Of a stretch of 64,000 nucleotides of DNA, positions 22,228 to 32,472 are shown piece by piece. The notes under the pieces were generated by a model, which saw only the letters and a program-made list of their open reading frames with translations, searched no databases and had not been told where the DNA came from. Location: NCBI GenBank assembly GCA_003339415.1, contig PDHQ01000036.1, positions 152,550 to 216,549 on the forward strand, read 5' to 3'. The DNA comes from Ophiocordyceps camponoti-saundersi (nom. inval.). Its lineage: Eukaryota > Ascomycota > Sordariomycetes > Hypocreales > Ophiocordycipitaceae. The stretch's first letter is position 1. Each line of letters starts with the position of its first letter. The position numbers and the translations under genes are program-made.

Positions 22228-22809
22228 CTATCTAATAAAGTAGGGGGTATCTTTATTATAGTCGCCTACGACCACCTCCTCTATCTAAATCTCTCTATCG
22301 TGGTCTTCTGGGAATAGCCCAGACTGGGGCGGTGTGCCCCCAATCTCAGTCGACCCACTTAATTTAGTGGGAGACGTCTTATCCCGACTTCCTTGATCCG
22401 TCACCCTTTTGGCCGCCCTGTCGCCCGAACAGGCAGCTATAATAGGCCTCTTTAAATTAGATAGCTGGTTAGAAGGCTATATCTGCCTATCAAACTCTTT
22501 AAAAGACGTCTCCATAACCTGGTATAATATCGACTTAATAACTGCACTTAACGGTGCCTGAATAATATCTCGAATTGACGTTAACTAAAGAGTATCACGT
22601 ATCACCTCTCTGATGGCCTCCTATAACTGGGTGGCGTCGGTCGTGTCGGTCGAGGGCCTCTTTAGTTAGAGTGACGTTTAATTGAGTATTCTCGTTAACT
22701 CGTTTCGGACCAAAAGGATCATTTGTTCGTTTTCTTCTGCCGGATGCCTCGTTCTGTCTTTATCACGTTCTGGAATTCCGCACGTTCGTAGCGAATAATT
22801 GCCCTTATC
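22228..22809 (-). pseudogene. Decayed reading frame of unknown family
   Basis: One minus-strand frame stays open in register for 194 codons if six stops are ignored. All six are TAA or TAG and none is TGA, as expected if CAA/CAG (Gln) or TGG (Trp) codons mutated by C-to-T change. The surviving residues look like a soluble, charged protein. Stretches include TCGIPERDKDRTRHPAEEN, RDIIQAPLSAVIKSILYQVM and GTPPQSGLFPEDHDREI. I do not recognise it. It may be part of a mobile element or a dead accessory gene. There is no sign of introns inside the span. The ends are uncertain. Confidence 0.45.
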
Positions 22810-23007
22810 TCGGTTAGTTATTATTCTCTCTGTTCGTTTATCGTGGTTCGCTATTCGGTTAGTTATTTAACTCTCTATTCGTTTATTATAGTTATAAGTG
22901 TTTCTATCTTAGCTCGTTACTCGGTTATTAATATAGTCAAAGTCTCTCTCTTATGCATATTCGAATTCGCGGTTACCATATAAATAATTTAGGCGGCTTG
23001 TGGCTGC

Positions 23008-23196
23008 TCAGACATAGGTGGGATCGTCTTTGCTAGAGCAGGGATCTGTGGAGCCGCTATCTCTACTAGAGCAGGGATCTATAGAATAGTAACAGGGATC
23101 TGTGGAATAGTAACCGTCTTTGCTGGAACCGTCGCAGTAGAGGGGGAAGCAGTACCCGGAGTCGTTTTCATCCATCCCTGACCGACGGATTTCCAT
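23008..23196 (-). repeat. Short degenerate tandem repeat (Ser-Thr-Asp-Pro-Cys in one frame)
   Basis: The unit CAGGGATCTGTGGA recurs with variation at about 23,039, 23,072 and 23,093, separated by related spacer sequence. In the minus-strand frame of a 62-codon ORF it reads as repeats around STDPC and SIDPC. The ORF starts at a true ATG (23196), but nothing else supports a gene. It lies just upstream, on the same strand, of the decayed frame at 22.2-22.8 kb and may have belonged to it. Confidence 0.4.
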
Positions 23197-24308
23197 GATG
23201 CCGGCTTTTATGCATAATCTGACGGGGTTGTTTGTGTTAATGGTGAAGTCTTCGGAATAAGAGTCGGTTGGCTTGTCCGGATAGGTGTCTCCATGGGGTC
23301 CGTCGAGATTGTCGGCTTGGCTGGCGTTGATTTTGGCGTTGACTTAATTGGCGTTTTCGTTGGCGTTTTCGTAGTAATCACCGGTATTCCACGCCCTTAT
23401 TGGCGTCTGTCATGGCGAAAGTGTCTCCGTACGGTTTCTGTATCGCAACACACGCCGCCGCAAGAAAAAGGAGGAAGGAGCAAGCGTGCTGGCGCAACTC
23501 CGCACCGGCAAGAACCGACGGAACAGATACCTCCACAAGATCGGAGCCGTGGAGTCGGATGAGTGACAGTCAGCAAAGACATTTCCTCTTTCGCTGTAGA
23601 GAGAGAGAGAGATCTGCTTGAAAGACAGTTTCTTCAAGTGTTCAGCGTCCTATCTTCAGCGGCTGAATCGCCATCTGTCAAGATGAAGGTTGTTTAGTGT
23701 TAGTATGCGTGTCGATCGTTTAATCCGTCGTCGGCTGCTGGTCCATTGTGAGACGCCTTGATGCCTGCGTAAATTTCACTATCGTTGCTGTCCATGCCAG
23801 GAAAACGACAGGTCTCCTGCCTTTCCGCGCGCGTAGGAAAAGCGATCGAGGCTGGAAGTGGATGAGGGGCCGGGGGGGGCTTTGGGTGAGATGGGACTAA
23901 GGTAACATGGCTTAGCACAGAGGCCGGCCTTACATACCTAGAGAGAACAATACACACGATAAATGATGAAAACCAGTCGCGTGGAGGGAACAGGCCGACG
24001 AAAGGCACCTTATGTAGAAACATGCAAGGTACTATACGGGGACGCCGATTTGGCCAACACTGCCTCCACCCACGCGACAATTGCACACTTATACCGCCAA
24101 TATCATCCGCAGCAAGTTCCATATGAAAGTAGTTTTGCCTTCATTCATGGCGCTTCGTGATCCAATCAACGCACAACGATGCCATACAACTCTTTTGCGA
24201 TATGGCAGAGTCCATGCATATAAGAATAAACAGCTTTCTCAGTCGTTCATTACCCTACCTTGCCAGTCAGAAACAATAATCGCAATCAGTGTGCCAACGT
24301 TTTCTTCA

Positions 24309-24770
24309 ATGCCTGCTTCGAATCACCATCTCGATCCAACTCACCGAATTAGCCACCTTAAACTATGTACGTGCCGGAAAACTGTTCGCTACGGGCTTTG
24401 CGGCCATCAACTCGGCCCAGCCTCTTGGTATCCCACCAATCCGGAAGACTGCCGTAACGCGAGGCGCAGAGGCGCCTACCACGCAACGACGAGAAAGCTT
24501 CTCCGCTGCTCTCCGGTAGCATCGACCACTGCCATCACTGATAACACTCAGGTTTGCGGTAGGCCTGAGTGTTTTGTCGACCACATCTTGATCGGACGAG
24601 GCTGGATTTGCTGCCAATGCCGCCACCTTAATCCTATCGGCTCACACCAGTGTAATGGCAACGTGCCAACCAACCAGTACCCATGGTACGAAGAGTCCTG
24701 TCTTCATTATCCTTGCATGATGAGATGCACGACTGGTAGTGGCGGAAGTGACAGACGACGAAGGCGATAG
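24309..24770 (+). CDS. Small cysteine-rich protein, possible zinc binder
   Basis: This is a possible 153-residue product with 14 cysteines and no signal peptide or membrane helix. The cysteines cluster in a CTC (20-22) plus CGH (31-33) group, then C48, C67, C83, C88, and a GWICCQCRHLNPIGSHQC group (99-115) followed by C131, C136 and C140. The W-x-C-x2-C-x3-N spacing in GWICCQCRHLN recalls RanBP2-type zinc fingers, although the closing CxxC is not standard. Small proteins of this style occur in many filamentous ascomycetes and have no known function. I chose ATG 24309 because the upstream part of the open frame looks like leader sequence. No splice signals are needed. A chance ORF cannot be excluded, but the cysteine pattern argues against it. 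Confidence 0.5.
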   Translation: MPASNHHLDPTHRISHLKLCTCRKTVRYGLCGHQLGPASWYPTNPEDCRNARRRGAYHATTRKLLRCSPVASTTAITDNTQVCGRPECFVDHILIGRGWICCQCRHLNPIGSHQCNGNVPTNQYPWYEESCLHYPCMMRCTTGSGGSDRRRRR

Positions 24771-27700
24771 GCACTTGACATTCAATATTGGAACGAAGCA
24801 GGCCCTCTCACTGTATGCTTAGGATGAGTTTGTAGTATCTTCTCCATCTTTCGCTTCGCGCTTCGCCATCATTTTGGCGGCAGGTTTGCATCTATCTTCC
24901 CCAGATAGCTAAACCCAGCAATTAGCTTTCGCCGACGAGGGCTCCTAATACCCGTGCCACGCCTCACTTTATTTAGGTCTCAAGAATGAGTACTCATCTA
25001 AATGCTGGACACCACAATAGCCAGGACACGGTTATATACTATATCGACCCACGAGCTAAAAGCACCTCAGACCACGCTTACGACCTGTGCTTATTAGTGC
25101 CTGCAGGAGGCAGAAAAATACTATTTTCTCGGAACATTTGTAGGTGCTTTGACAGCTTTTAGGAAAACGCGGTCTGGGAGACGGCGGATGTGGCTTTCTG
25201 TCACGTTTTGTTGTTGTCGGCTGCCTGACTTAGTTGCCAAGCATATGCAGATGCATGACATGATCGACGGAATGAAGCTTACTATTTTTCTTGATATTTA
25301 TTTTAAAGTAGAAAATTGAGAGAGAAGAAGAAGAAAAAAAGAACGAAAATAAAAACAAATCATGCCCCTTCCTCTTCCTTTCCTCCGCTTCTTCCTTTTC
25401 TCAACCTGTTGACGATTTCAGGGGCTCGAAAAAGGAACCGGCGGAGCACAGTTATTCTAGCTTGAACAAGTGCCTACTACCTGGTATACCTAGGTTGGCA
25501 GGGGATGATTCAAACCAGAGCTCCACATGTGGCTCCCCCCCATTCTCCCCCCCTGCCTCTCTCCCACCCCCGGTTATTATAGGTGGGATCCGGAGGGGGA
25601 GGGGGCCCAAGACTGCGCTTTGAGCGAACGGACATGCTTGATTCTCTGTTTACTTATCCACTTCATCTTTCGTACGCGGAGAATTTTCTGTAAATAGAAG
25701 ATGAGAGGGGACTGCACTTTCCGACCCAAACACGGGCAATAAAATAGGAACGAAACGGAACGGAACTAGCTGCGTGAAAAAGGGTGCAGAAACTTTTTTT
25801 TCCCCTTTTCAATTTACCCTTCCGCCGGGTTTGGCGGCCTGTCTTAGAACTGAGAGCAAGGTCTCTCCACACGAGAGACCAATCCGTACGTGGAAATGGC
25901 ACCGACTTTCCGGCGTACGGCAAGGGAGGGGAGAGAAAGGAAATTCAGGAGAGATGGAAGTTAGTAGAAGAGACGAATACTTGTAATCATTTGCTTGCAG
26001 AGGAGGGAGGGAGATGACGATGACCTTAGCGCAGGGGAAGTGGGAGGAAGGGGGGGAAGGGGGGGAAGAGAGCGTCAGGTGACATATCGTCGTCGTTATC
26101 GTCGATGCAGTCCTTGTCAGCCACGTTTATCTTGTTTCCTCTTTCAAGTGCGTCGATGGCGAGGCAGCAGATCGAGTGACAGACGGTATAGGTTTGCCTG
26201 CCATTTATCGTATCAATGAATGCAGGTCTGTTCATACCTACGGATACAGCATGTATGTATGCATGTAAGCATGATTGTGCGAGCATCTGCGGACTACGGA
26301 GTGCCTTAGCTAACGTGATAAGTGTGTCAAGGCTTGTTTTGCGGGGCAAGAAGCCAAGCTGCACGAGCCGCACTTCTTGTATCTGTACCTACCTGTGCCG
26401 GACTGTCAGTACTAGGAGCTGCCGGTCACGATAAAGGAGGAAGACAGTAGAAGGGCAAAGAAATGATGGAAGAAGGACGCTTCAACGACTAGGAGGCTTC
26501 GACGAAGACTAGGATTGAAAGAGTTGAATTCGATGGGTTTGCGAATTGTTGGTGATTGATCATGAGCCCTGGACCTGTTAATCGAGACTTGTTTTTTCTA
26601 CGACCACGCCCCTTGTTAGGGAGAGCAGATAATCCCCCCGCCCCTCCCCTCTTTCCCCTCCCTCGATAGACGCACATTTGATCGCGGGGCCGCAATACCA
26701 CCCCCTCTGCCCTTACCCCATTCCCCCCTCCCCCGTTACGAACATATGTATGCCGTGCCGTGCAGTAGCGGACACAGCGCCCTGCAGCGCCGCCGGTGGT
26801 GCAGCAGGGCGCAGCAGCTATCGAGTAATTGCATGCAGGTAAAGAAAGAGAGAGAGAGAGGGGGGGAGGGGAGGTTTTTTTTAGAGCCCCCCCCCCCCTT
26901 TTCTTGTTACATGCCTCGTATAAAGTACGGCTTAGAAACGGCTGCGGAGGGTAGGAGTGTTGGTTTCGAACGGGCGCTTCCTTCGAGGCTGAAGGAAGAG
27001 GCCAGAAAGAAAAACCACAACAAGAGAAAGAAAAAAGGTGGCATCTACCAAAACAAATGGTCGACGCTGCCTTCAGGCGAAGACGACGCGGGAAGGGGGG
27101 AGAGGCGAGGGGGGGCCGCTCGTTCACACGCGTCAGGAACCGGCCGACTTACCTGTGGGTAGGTGGTAGGTGTTGAGCATCCACGTCAGCTTTGTCCAGG
27201 TGATCCCTGAAGGCTTTTGACTTGCTGAAGCGGAGCCCCCACGCACTGTTTGCCAGTGAAACAAGATGGGATGGGTAACGAAAATAACGGCGCCAAGTTG
27301 GCTCTTGCCCTTTTTTTTTCCTTTTCTTTCTTTCTTCTTTACTTTTTCTGTGTGTTTCTTTTTTTTCTGCTTTCCTTTTTTTTCTTCTCTTTTTTTTTCT
27401 TTGCTTTTCTCACTCTCTCCCTCGTTAGATCAGGCGGACAATGCCTTGTCGAGCGGCATTTGCCGAGAACCGTTCGGAAACCCCTCATAGTGTGATTTTT
27501 GTTTAATAAAGAATCGGTCTTGACCTCTTTTTTTCAAGGCCTTTCTTTGCCTTGTTCGTCTTGGTACGTGTTATAGAGGGACAAAGACGATATCGACATA
27601 TGTATCCGTACATTCATACATTCGTGTGGTGTGTACGGAGTATATGAGCGTGTGCTTAGGAGGCTGCCTTCTTGTCCACACTCCCCCCCACACTGCTTCA

Positions 27701-28768
27701 AGCCAAAATCATCAAACCCCGCCTCTAGGTAAAACTGCGTGTGACCGGCCAAATCGTGCGGCCGACCTGGATGGATGGATGGGTTGTATGGAGGTAGCAG
27801 GTATTGCCAATTGGCACAGTACAGTGTGGATTCTTGTTCATACATACTCCTCTTTCTCCGTCTCTCTCTCTCTCTTCTCTTCTCTCATCCAGTGTTCCAG
27901 ATGCAGGGTCAGACGAAAGGGTAGAGAAGGGAGACGGAGAGAGAGAGAGGAAGAGAGAGAGAAAAGGGGATCAAGTACCTCAAACATACATCCTCCTTCT
28001 CTCCCCTTTTCTTTCTCCAACAGACCGCCGTAGTAAAAGAAAGACAAGAAAAAATCCCACCCGAAGAAAAGGAAAAAAGACAATCTTGAACGCTGTTCAT
28101 CCACCGGCGGGGTTTCGCTCCCGCACCTCCATCACATCCCGACGAACCCGCACCTGACTGACTTGGCGTCTGGAGGCGTATGCATGATTGCGTCCATGCG
28201 TTGACAAGCCTCTTTCTTCTCCTACCTCCTCTTCTCTCTTTCTCTGTCCTTCCCTATTTCTTGCATCTTCGTAAGTATGTATGTAAGTTGTTGTCCTTTT
28301 TGCTTTTCCTCTATCCGTGCTTTCCATCTTTTCTTGCGACAACAAGGAGTGAGAAGCTGGATGGAGGGAGAAGGGAATGAAAGATTCAAAGACATAATAC
28401 CACAATAGGAACGTCCATGGTCTCATCTCCAGCAAAGGTAGGTAGGTATGTAGGCTGGTAGGTCTAGATAGATGGCCGTTCATATTTCCTTTTCTCTTGT
28501 GAAGAAATACATACATATATCCGTACAGATAGAAGAAGAAAAGAAAATCAAGCCCTAAGAAAGAATTGTGTGTGTGTGAGTGTGTGTCCGCGAATTTAAC
28601 TACATACACCTCCTATCGAGCAAAGGTCGAGAGCCGGATTAATCTCGTGATTCCTATCGTGGCGCTTTGCCTTGTACGCCCGGGCCTTCAGCTCGCCGTT
28701 GGTCTCTCTCTCTCTCTCTCTATGTATTTCTCTCTTACTCTCTAACTCTCACGGAGTACACACTCACT

Positions 28769-28841
<73 letters not shown>

Positions 28842-29962
28842 CATAAGGTAATCTTCCTTTCTTTTTCTCTTATTATTCCCCCAATTCTATTTTCATGCTC
28901 CTTGCATCGGCCTCCTTTCGTGCCGCACAAAGGACCCGTATAGGCCAGTCGCATCCTACATAGTATGAAAACACGCACACATAATACATCGACCCTATTT
29001 TAATCCAGTCCCCTTTCTCGTCGCACAGTGTCTGTCCGTCTGTCCGTCTTTCCCGACTGTCTGCCTGACTGTCCCGTCTCTTATTAGTCCGCTTCCGTTT
29101 CGGTGCCTGCTTGAAAGTCTGAGACTCGACTTCGACACCCCGTTCCGCGGTGGAATTCATCCGCACACCATCCGTTTCTCTACCCACCACCTACCTTAGT
29201 AGGTGCTCCTCTCCTAGCACGTCCGTAGTATGTACCAAGTACGGATACAACCAAGATTCCCCCACTCTGTACTCAGCTCAACCAATCACACCTCTCAAGC
29301 CTCTTCTCTCCTCTCACCCCCCTCCTCCCCCTCCCCTCACCCTCCCCCTCTTTCCTCCAGGTCTTTCTCTCTCTCTCTTTCTCTCTCTCTCGCTCTCACT
29401 GACCCCGCCCCACCTCGCGTCCCCCCTCCTCATCCTCCTCCTCTCCGCCATCGCCGCTTGTTGTTCCTCTTTTTTTTTTCCCTCCTCCTTTTCACCTTCA
29501 ACTTACATTGCTTCTGCTTTTGCTTCAAGATACGGCTTCTGACTCTTCGAAACAAGAAACAAACGGTATAAAAGAGACAAACCAAAAAAAGCAACTCGCT
29601 TCTACAAATTACATACTTCGTTCCTGCCTCCCAACGTCAAACGGTCCATGTACCTTGCCGAGGTCCCTCCCCTCCCTTGGACCTCCCGATAATCGCAACA
29701 TCGGAGGCGCCGTCGACTCGCTAGGCCACACAGAGGACACTACAGGCGCCCCCTCGTCCCCTCTGTTGTCTCGCCCGCTCACACGCCCAGATGTGCTTGT
29801 CCCAAAAATATTATTTGTCGCTTTCGCTCGTGACAGCCTGGCTCTAGCCATCTCCTCGTCGTCTCAAGGACAAGCAAGCCTGGGCTGAAGTCGTCTCCAG
29901 TCATCAGTGTCCGTCACTTGCCCGTTTGTCTGCTTCTCGGACTGACCCGGAAACTATAGGCA
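24771..29962. other. Long low-complexity intergenic interval
   Basis: More than 5 kb carries no convincing gene. It contains poly-T and poly-C runs, CT/GA tracts (26,840-26,870, 27,860-27,960), poly-T (27,310-27,410), a compound microsatellite (28,700-28,842) and several copies of intergenic motifs (TATCCGTACA at 27603-27612 and 28518-28527; GGTAGGTAGGTA near 28,439). The longest ORFs are Pro/Ser/Leu- or Arg/Lys-rich translations of these repeats. The right end must include the promoter and leader of the C2H2 gene. A long non-coding transcript cannot be excluded. Confidence 0.5.
28700..28842 (+). repeat. Compound microsatellite (CT)n-(AC)n-(CT)n-(AT)n
   Basis: Successive dinucleotide arrays occur in one block: CT repeats (about 28,702-28,721), AC repeats (about 28,771-28,795), a second CT array (about 28,799-28,818) and an AT array (about 28,819-28,840). 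Nothing suggests coding. Such arrays are prone to length change. Confidence 0.85.
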
Positions 29963-31207
29963 ATGCTTCAACACTCCTCGAGGCCATTGACGCACCAGCG
30001 TCCGTCCCTCAGCAACTCCCCCGTCGCTCGTCAGTCTCACGCTCGAACAAACTCGTCGCTCGTCATCAACACCTCCCACCGCGTCACCCGCCGCAAGTCT
30101 GTCACCAATCCCGGCCCAACCGTCGCTGCCCTCACCGCCGCCCTCCCCATCGCCGCTCGCCGTATAACCGCCTCCAAGGCCACGAGGGCTGGCAGCCTTC
30201 CCTCTCCGCCCCCAAGCCTGCCGTCTCAGAATGCAAAGGAGAGTGCCATCGATGACGATCCCATCGACCTGTCAGGCGACGATGACCCGGCAAAGGCACA
30301 GAACCCTCGCATACGTCGTGCCAGCGACGGCCAAGCCAAGGACGGCAAGAAGAGTAGCAACCGGATCGAGGTTCGCTGCGAAAAGTGCGGAAAGGGTTAC
30401 AAGCATAGCAGCTGCTTGACCAAGCATCTGTCTGTTGCCCCCCTCCTCCCCTTGTCCCTCTTCCTTGGCCTCGCTGACCGGCTTCGCAGTTGGGAACACA
30501 CGCCCGAATGGTCCTACACCTCCAAGCTCCTCATCTCCAAACACCAACAGGTTCAGCTTCTTGAGGCTGCCTCTGTCTTGCTCGCCATGAACGGCAAGGA
30601 TAACCCGGCTCCGACGCCGCCTGACTCTGCAAGCGAGCCCGACTCGGCCTCGCCTGCTGCTTCGTCTCGCTCAGAGCTGGGCGACCGGCAAAGCTCGGCG
30701 GACACAACACCGCCGCCGACGATTGAGGGCACTTGGTTCGGCGGGTCTTCATATCGAGACGGCGACCTATCTCCTTGCCACTCGTCGATGAAGCCCTCTT
30801 CCGCATCCCGGAGTCTTTTTGACGGGCTCTTCCCACGCTCGAGCCGCGAGCCGTCATCTTCAGGGGCTAGCAGATGCGGCCAAGAAGATCCGGACCTCGT
30901 CGCCGCTGTGGAGCTACTGAGCTGCAGCTTCAGAAGCAAGGACGGAACGACGGCGATGGCGATAGAAGCGCCTCCGGTGCCGCCCTTGCCGGCTCGATTT
31001 CTTGACCAGGCGACGTCGCTAACGACGGCGGGCTTCTTCAATAGTTTTCCCAGCCGCCAGCCGGAAAGCTTCACCCGCGGCGAAATGCGACGAGACAGCG
31101 TCGACGTCAAGATGGAGGACAGTGGCGACGACGACGACTTCGACATGCGATCTCGCGCGCGCAGCGACGACGACGACGACGGTGTCTTTGGTCGGATGGA
31201 GGAGTGA
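29963..31207 (+). CDS. Single-finger C2H2 zinc-finger protein
   Basis: Two exons (29963-30429 and 30490-31207) give 394 residues. After a basic, Ser/Pro-rich N-terminus and an acidic patch (DDDPIDLSGDDDP) comes one C2H2 finger, C-x2-C-x12-H-x3-H. It is built from VRCEKCGKGYKHSSCLTKHL joined across the intron to WEHTPEWSYTSK, then ISKHQQVQLLEAASVLLAMN. This finger with its HTPEWSYTSK extension is a conserved fungal type. The role is presumably DNA binding or transcriptional regulation, target unknown. The tail is acidic and Ser/Asp-rich. The 60-nt intron (donor GTCTGT, branch GCTGAC, acceptor CGCAG) is a multiple of three and free of stops, so an unspliced message would still encode a full-length protein with a broken finger. 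Confidence 0.82.
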   Translation: MLQHSSRPLTHQRPSLSNSPVARQSHARTNSSLVINTSHRVTRRKSVTNPGPTVAALTAALPIAARRITASKATRAGSLPSPPPSLPSQNAKESAIDDDPIDLSGDDDPAKAQNPRIRRASDGQAKDGKKSSNRIEVRCEKCGKGYKHSSCLTKHLSVAPLLPLSLFLGLADRLRSWEHTPEWSYTSKLLISKHQQVQLLEAASVLLAMNGKDNPAPTPPDSASEPDSASPAASSRSELGDRQSSADTTPPPTIEGTWFGGSSYRDGDLSPCHSSMKPSSASRSLFDGLFPRSSREPSSSGASRCGQEDPDLVAAVELLSCSFRSKDGTTAMAIEAPPVPPLPARFLDQATSLTTAGFFNSFPSRQPESFTRGEMRRDSVDVKMEDSGDDDDFDMRSRARSDDDDDGVFGRMEE

Positions 31208-32472
31208 CGTCAGGTCGAGGAGCGTCGCGGATCTGCGAAGCGGTGAGGAGTTGGATAATGGGGGTTTGGACGTCGGCACCGTTTCTCTTGTATCGCGACC
31301 TATACGAGGTGGTTCTACTCCGCCGCCCCATCCTCAGCACCGAAGAGTGAAGGGCCTCGCCTGAACGCAGGCGTGATTGCATCTCCACGAGGTTAAAGTG
31401 AGGATTCGGCGAGGCGTCGAGCGGACACTCGGGATGAATACCAAAAGAGGTGAAACCGTTTGAAGAGGCCATGGGGAAGAAGAAAGATGCGTAGCTTGTG
31501 ACTGGGGCGCTGAAGATACGTGATGATGGGAGAAGGAAAATAAGGTTCTGTCGGGGTCGCCCCCTGAGCTGCCTCGCTGTAGTCCGTAGATGACGACAAT
31601 GACGACGAAGTCACCTGTTTGCTAATCTACCTGGTACTCCAAGGTAGGTAGATAGGTGGTAGGCAGGTTGGTTCCGACTATCCGGATGCGTGCTTATTTT
31701 CCAGGCAGGGGATGAAGATGATGATAATGACGGCATTATTGTCAATATATCATACTCATAACTCATAACAAGTCATGGCAGTATGGATGAGTGAGTGACT
31801 GGACGGATCATGTCGGTCCTCATTTGCCGGCTGGACCTGTGCGCCCAAACCCAATACGAATACGAAGGGCAACCCCATGATGGGCACTGGGTAGTGGGTA
31901 GGTACGTACCGACCGACTGTCGCACCTGGTCCGTCAGGCTGACAGGCTGTTGCATCAAAAGTGGAATCAAAAGTGGAGGCAACAAAGACGCCGGATTTTT
32001 TCAGGGCCTCCTAAATATCATCAACAACAAAGCTGTATGCACATTGCACGTCCGTCCGCACGCACACGCGCTTCTTTGCCATCATCAGTCATCAGTTATC
32101 AGTCATCTCTCGTCTCTCACCTCTCGTCTCTCGTCTTTCATCATACCGCGGAAGGAGTGGCTGGGAGGCGCACTCTCTCTGTCTCTCTCTTTCTTTCTTC
32201 TTTGTTCGCCAGGGGACAACAGCATAACGCTTCAACCGAGTCCCCCTGTCTGATTGCTCTCTTCGTCTCTCCTTTTCTCTCTTCTCAAACTCGTTCGTCT
32301 CCGTCGTGCAATTATTCCTCCTCAAAACTACCATCCCCTCTCCATCTTTCTGACCGCGCTCATCAGCCGTTGCCGAACACGCGGAAGAAGACCGAAAAAA
32401 AAAATCTCGAAAAAGCACATAGTCAAGTACGGAGCGGAACCGGTCGAAGCTTTCACATAAAAACAGAACGGC
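31208..32472. other. Intergenic spacer
   Basis: About 1.3 kb lie between two plus-strand genes. It contains a GGTAGGTAGATAGGTGG-type element (about 31,643-31,660) and irregular ATCAGTCATC and CTCGTCTCTC repeats (about 32,083-32,140). The right end is the leader of the membrane-protein gene. No gene is supported. Confidence 0.5.

Larger units (their letters stand above)
21865..24308. other. AT-rich accessory interval with relics
   Basis: This 2.4-kb stretch upstream of the kinase-like gene shows a change to TA-rich, stop-rich sequence at about 22,080-23,000, then a short tandem repeat (about 23,034-23,165) and ordinary intergenic DNA with CT/GA runs. One decayed frame is listed separately. 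I see no intact gene. Confidence 0.5.

Noticed and set aside
25440..25530. Possible tRNA gene near a GATTCAAACC string
   Set aside because: No matching D arm or acceptor stem could be paired on either strand.
26489..27127. 212-codon minus-strand ORF
   Set aside because: It depends on homopolymer and CT/GA runs, with Pro/Leu/Ser-rich translation and no recognisable domain.
28700..28842. CRISPR-like or regulatory array
   Set aside because: It is a plain dinucleotide microsatellite. There are no repeat-spacer units, and the genome is eukaryotic.
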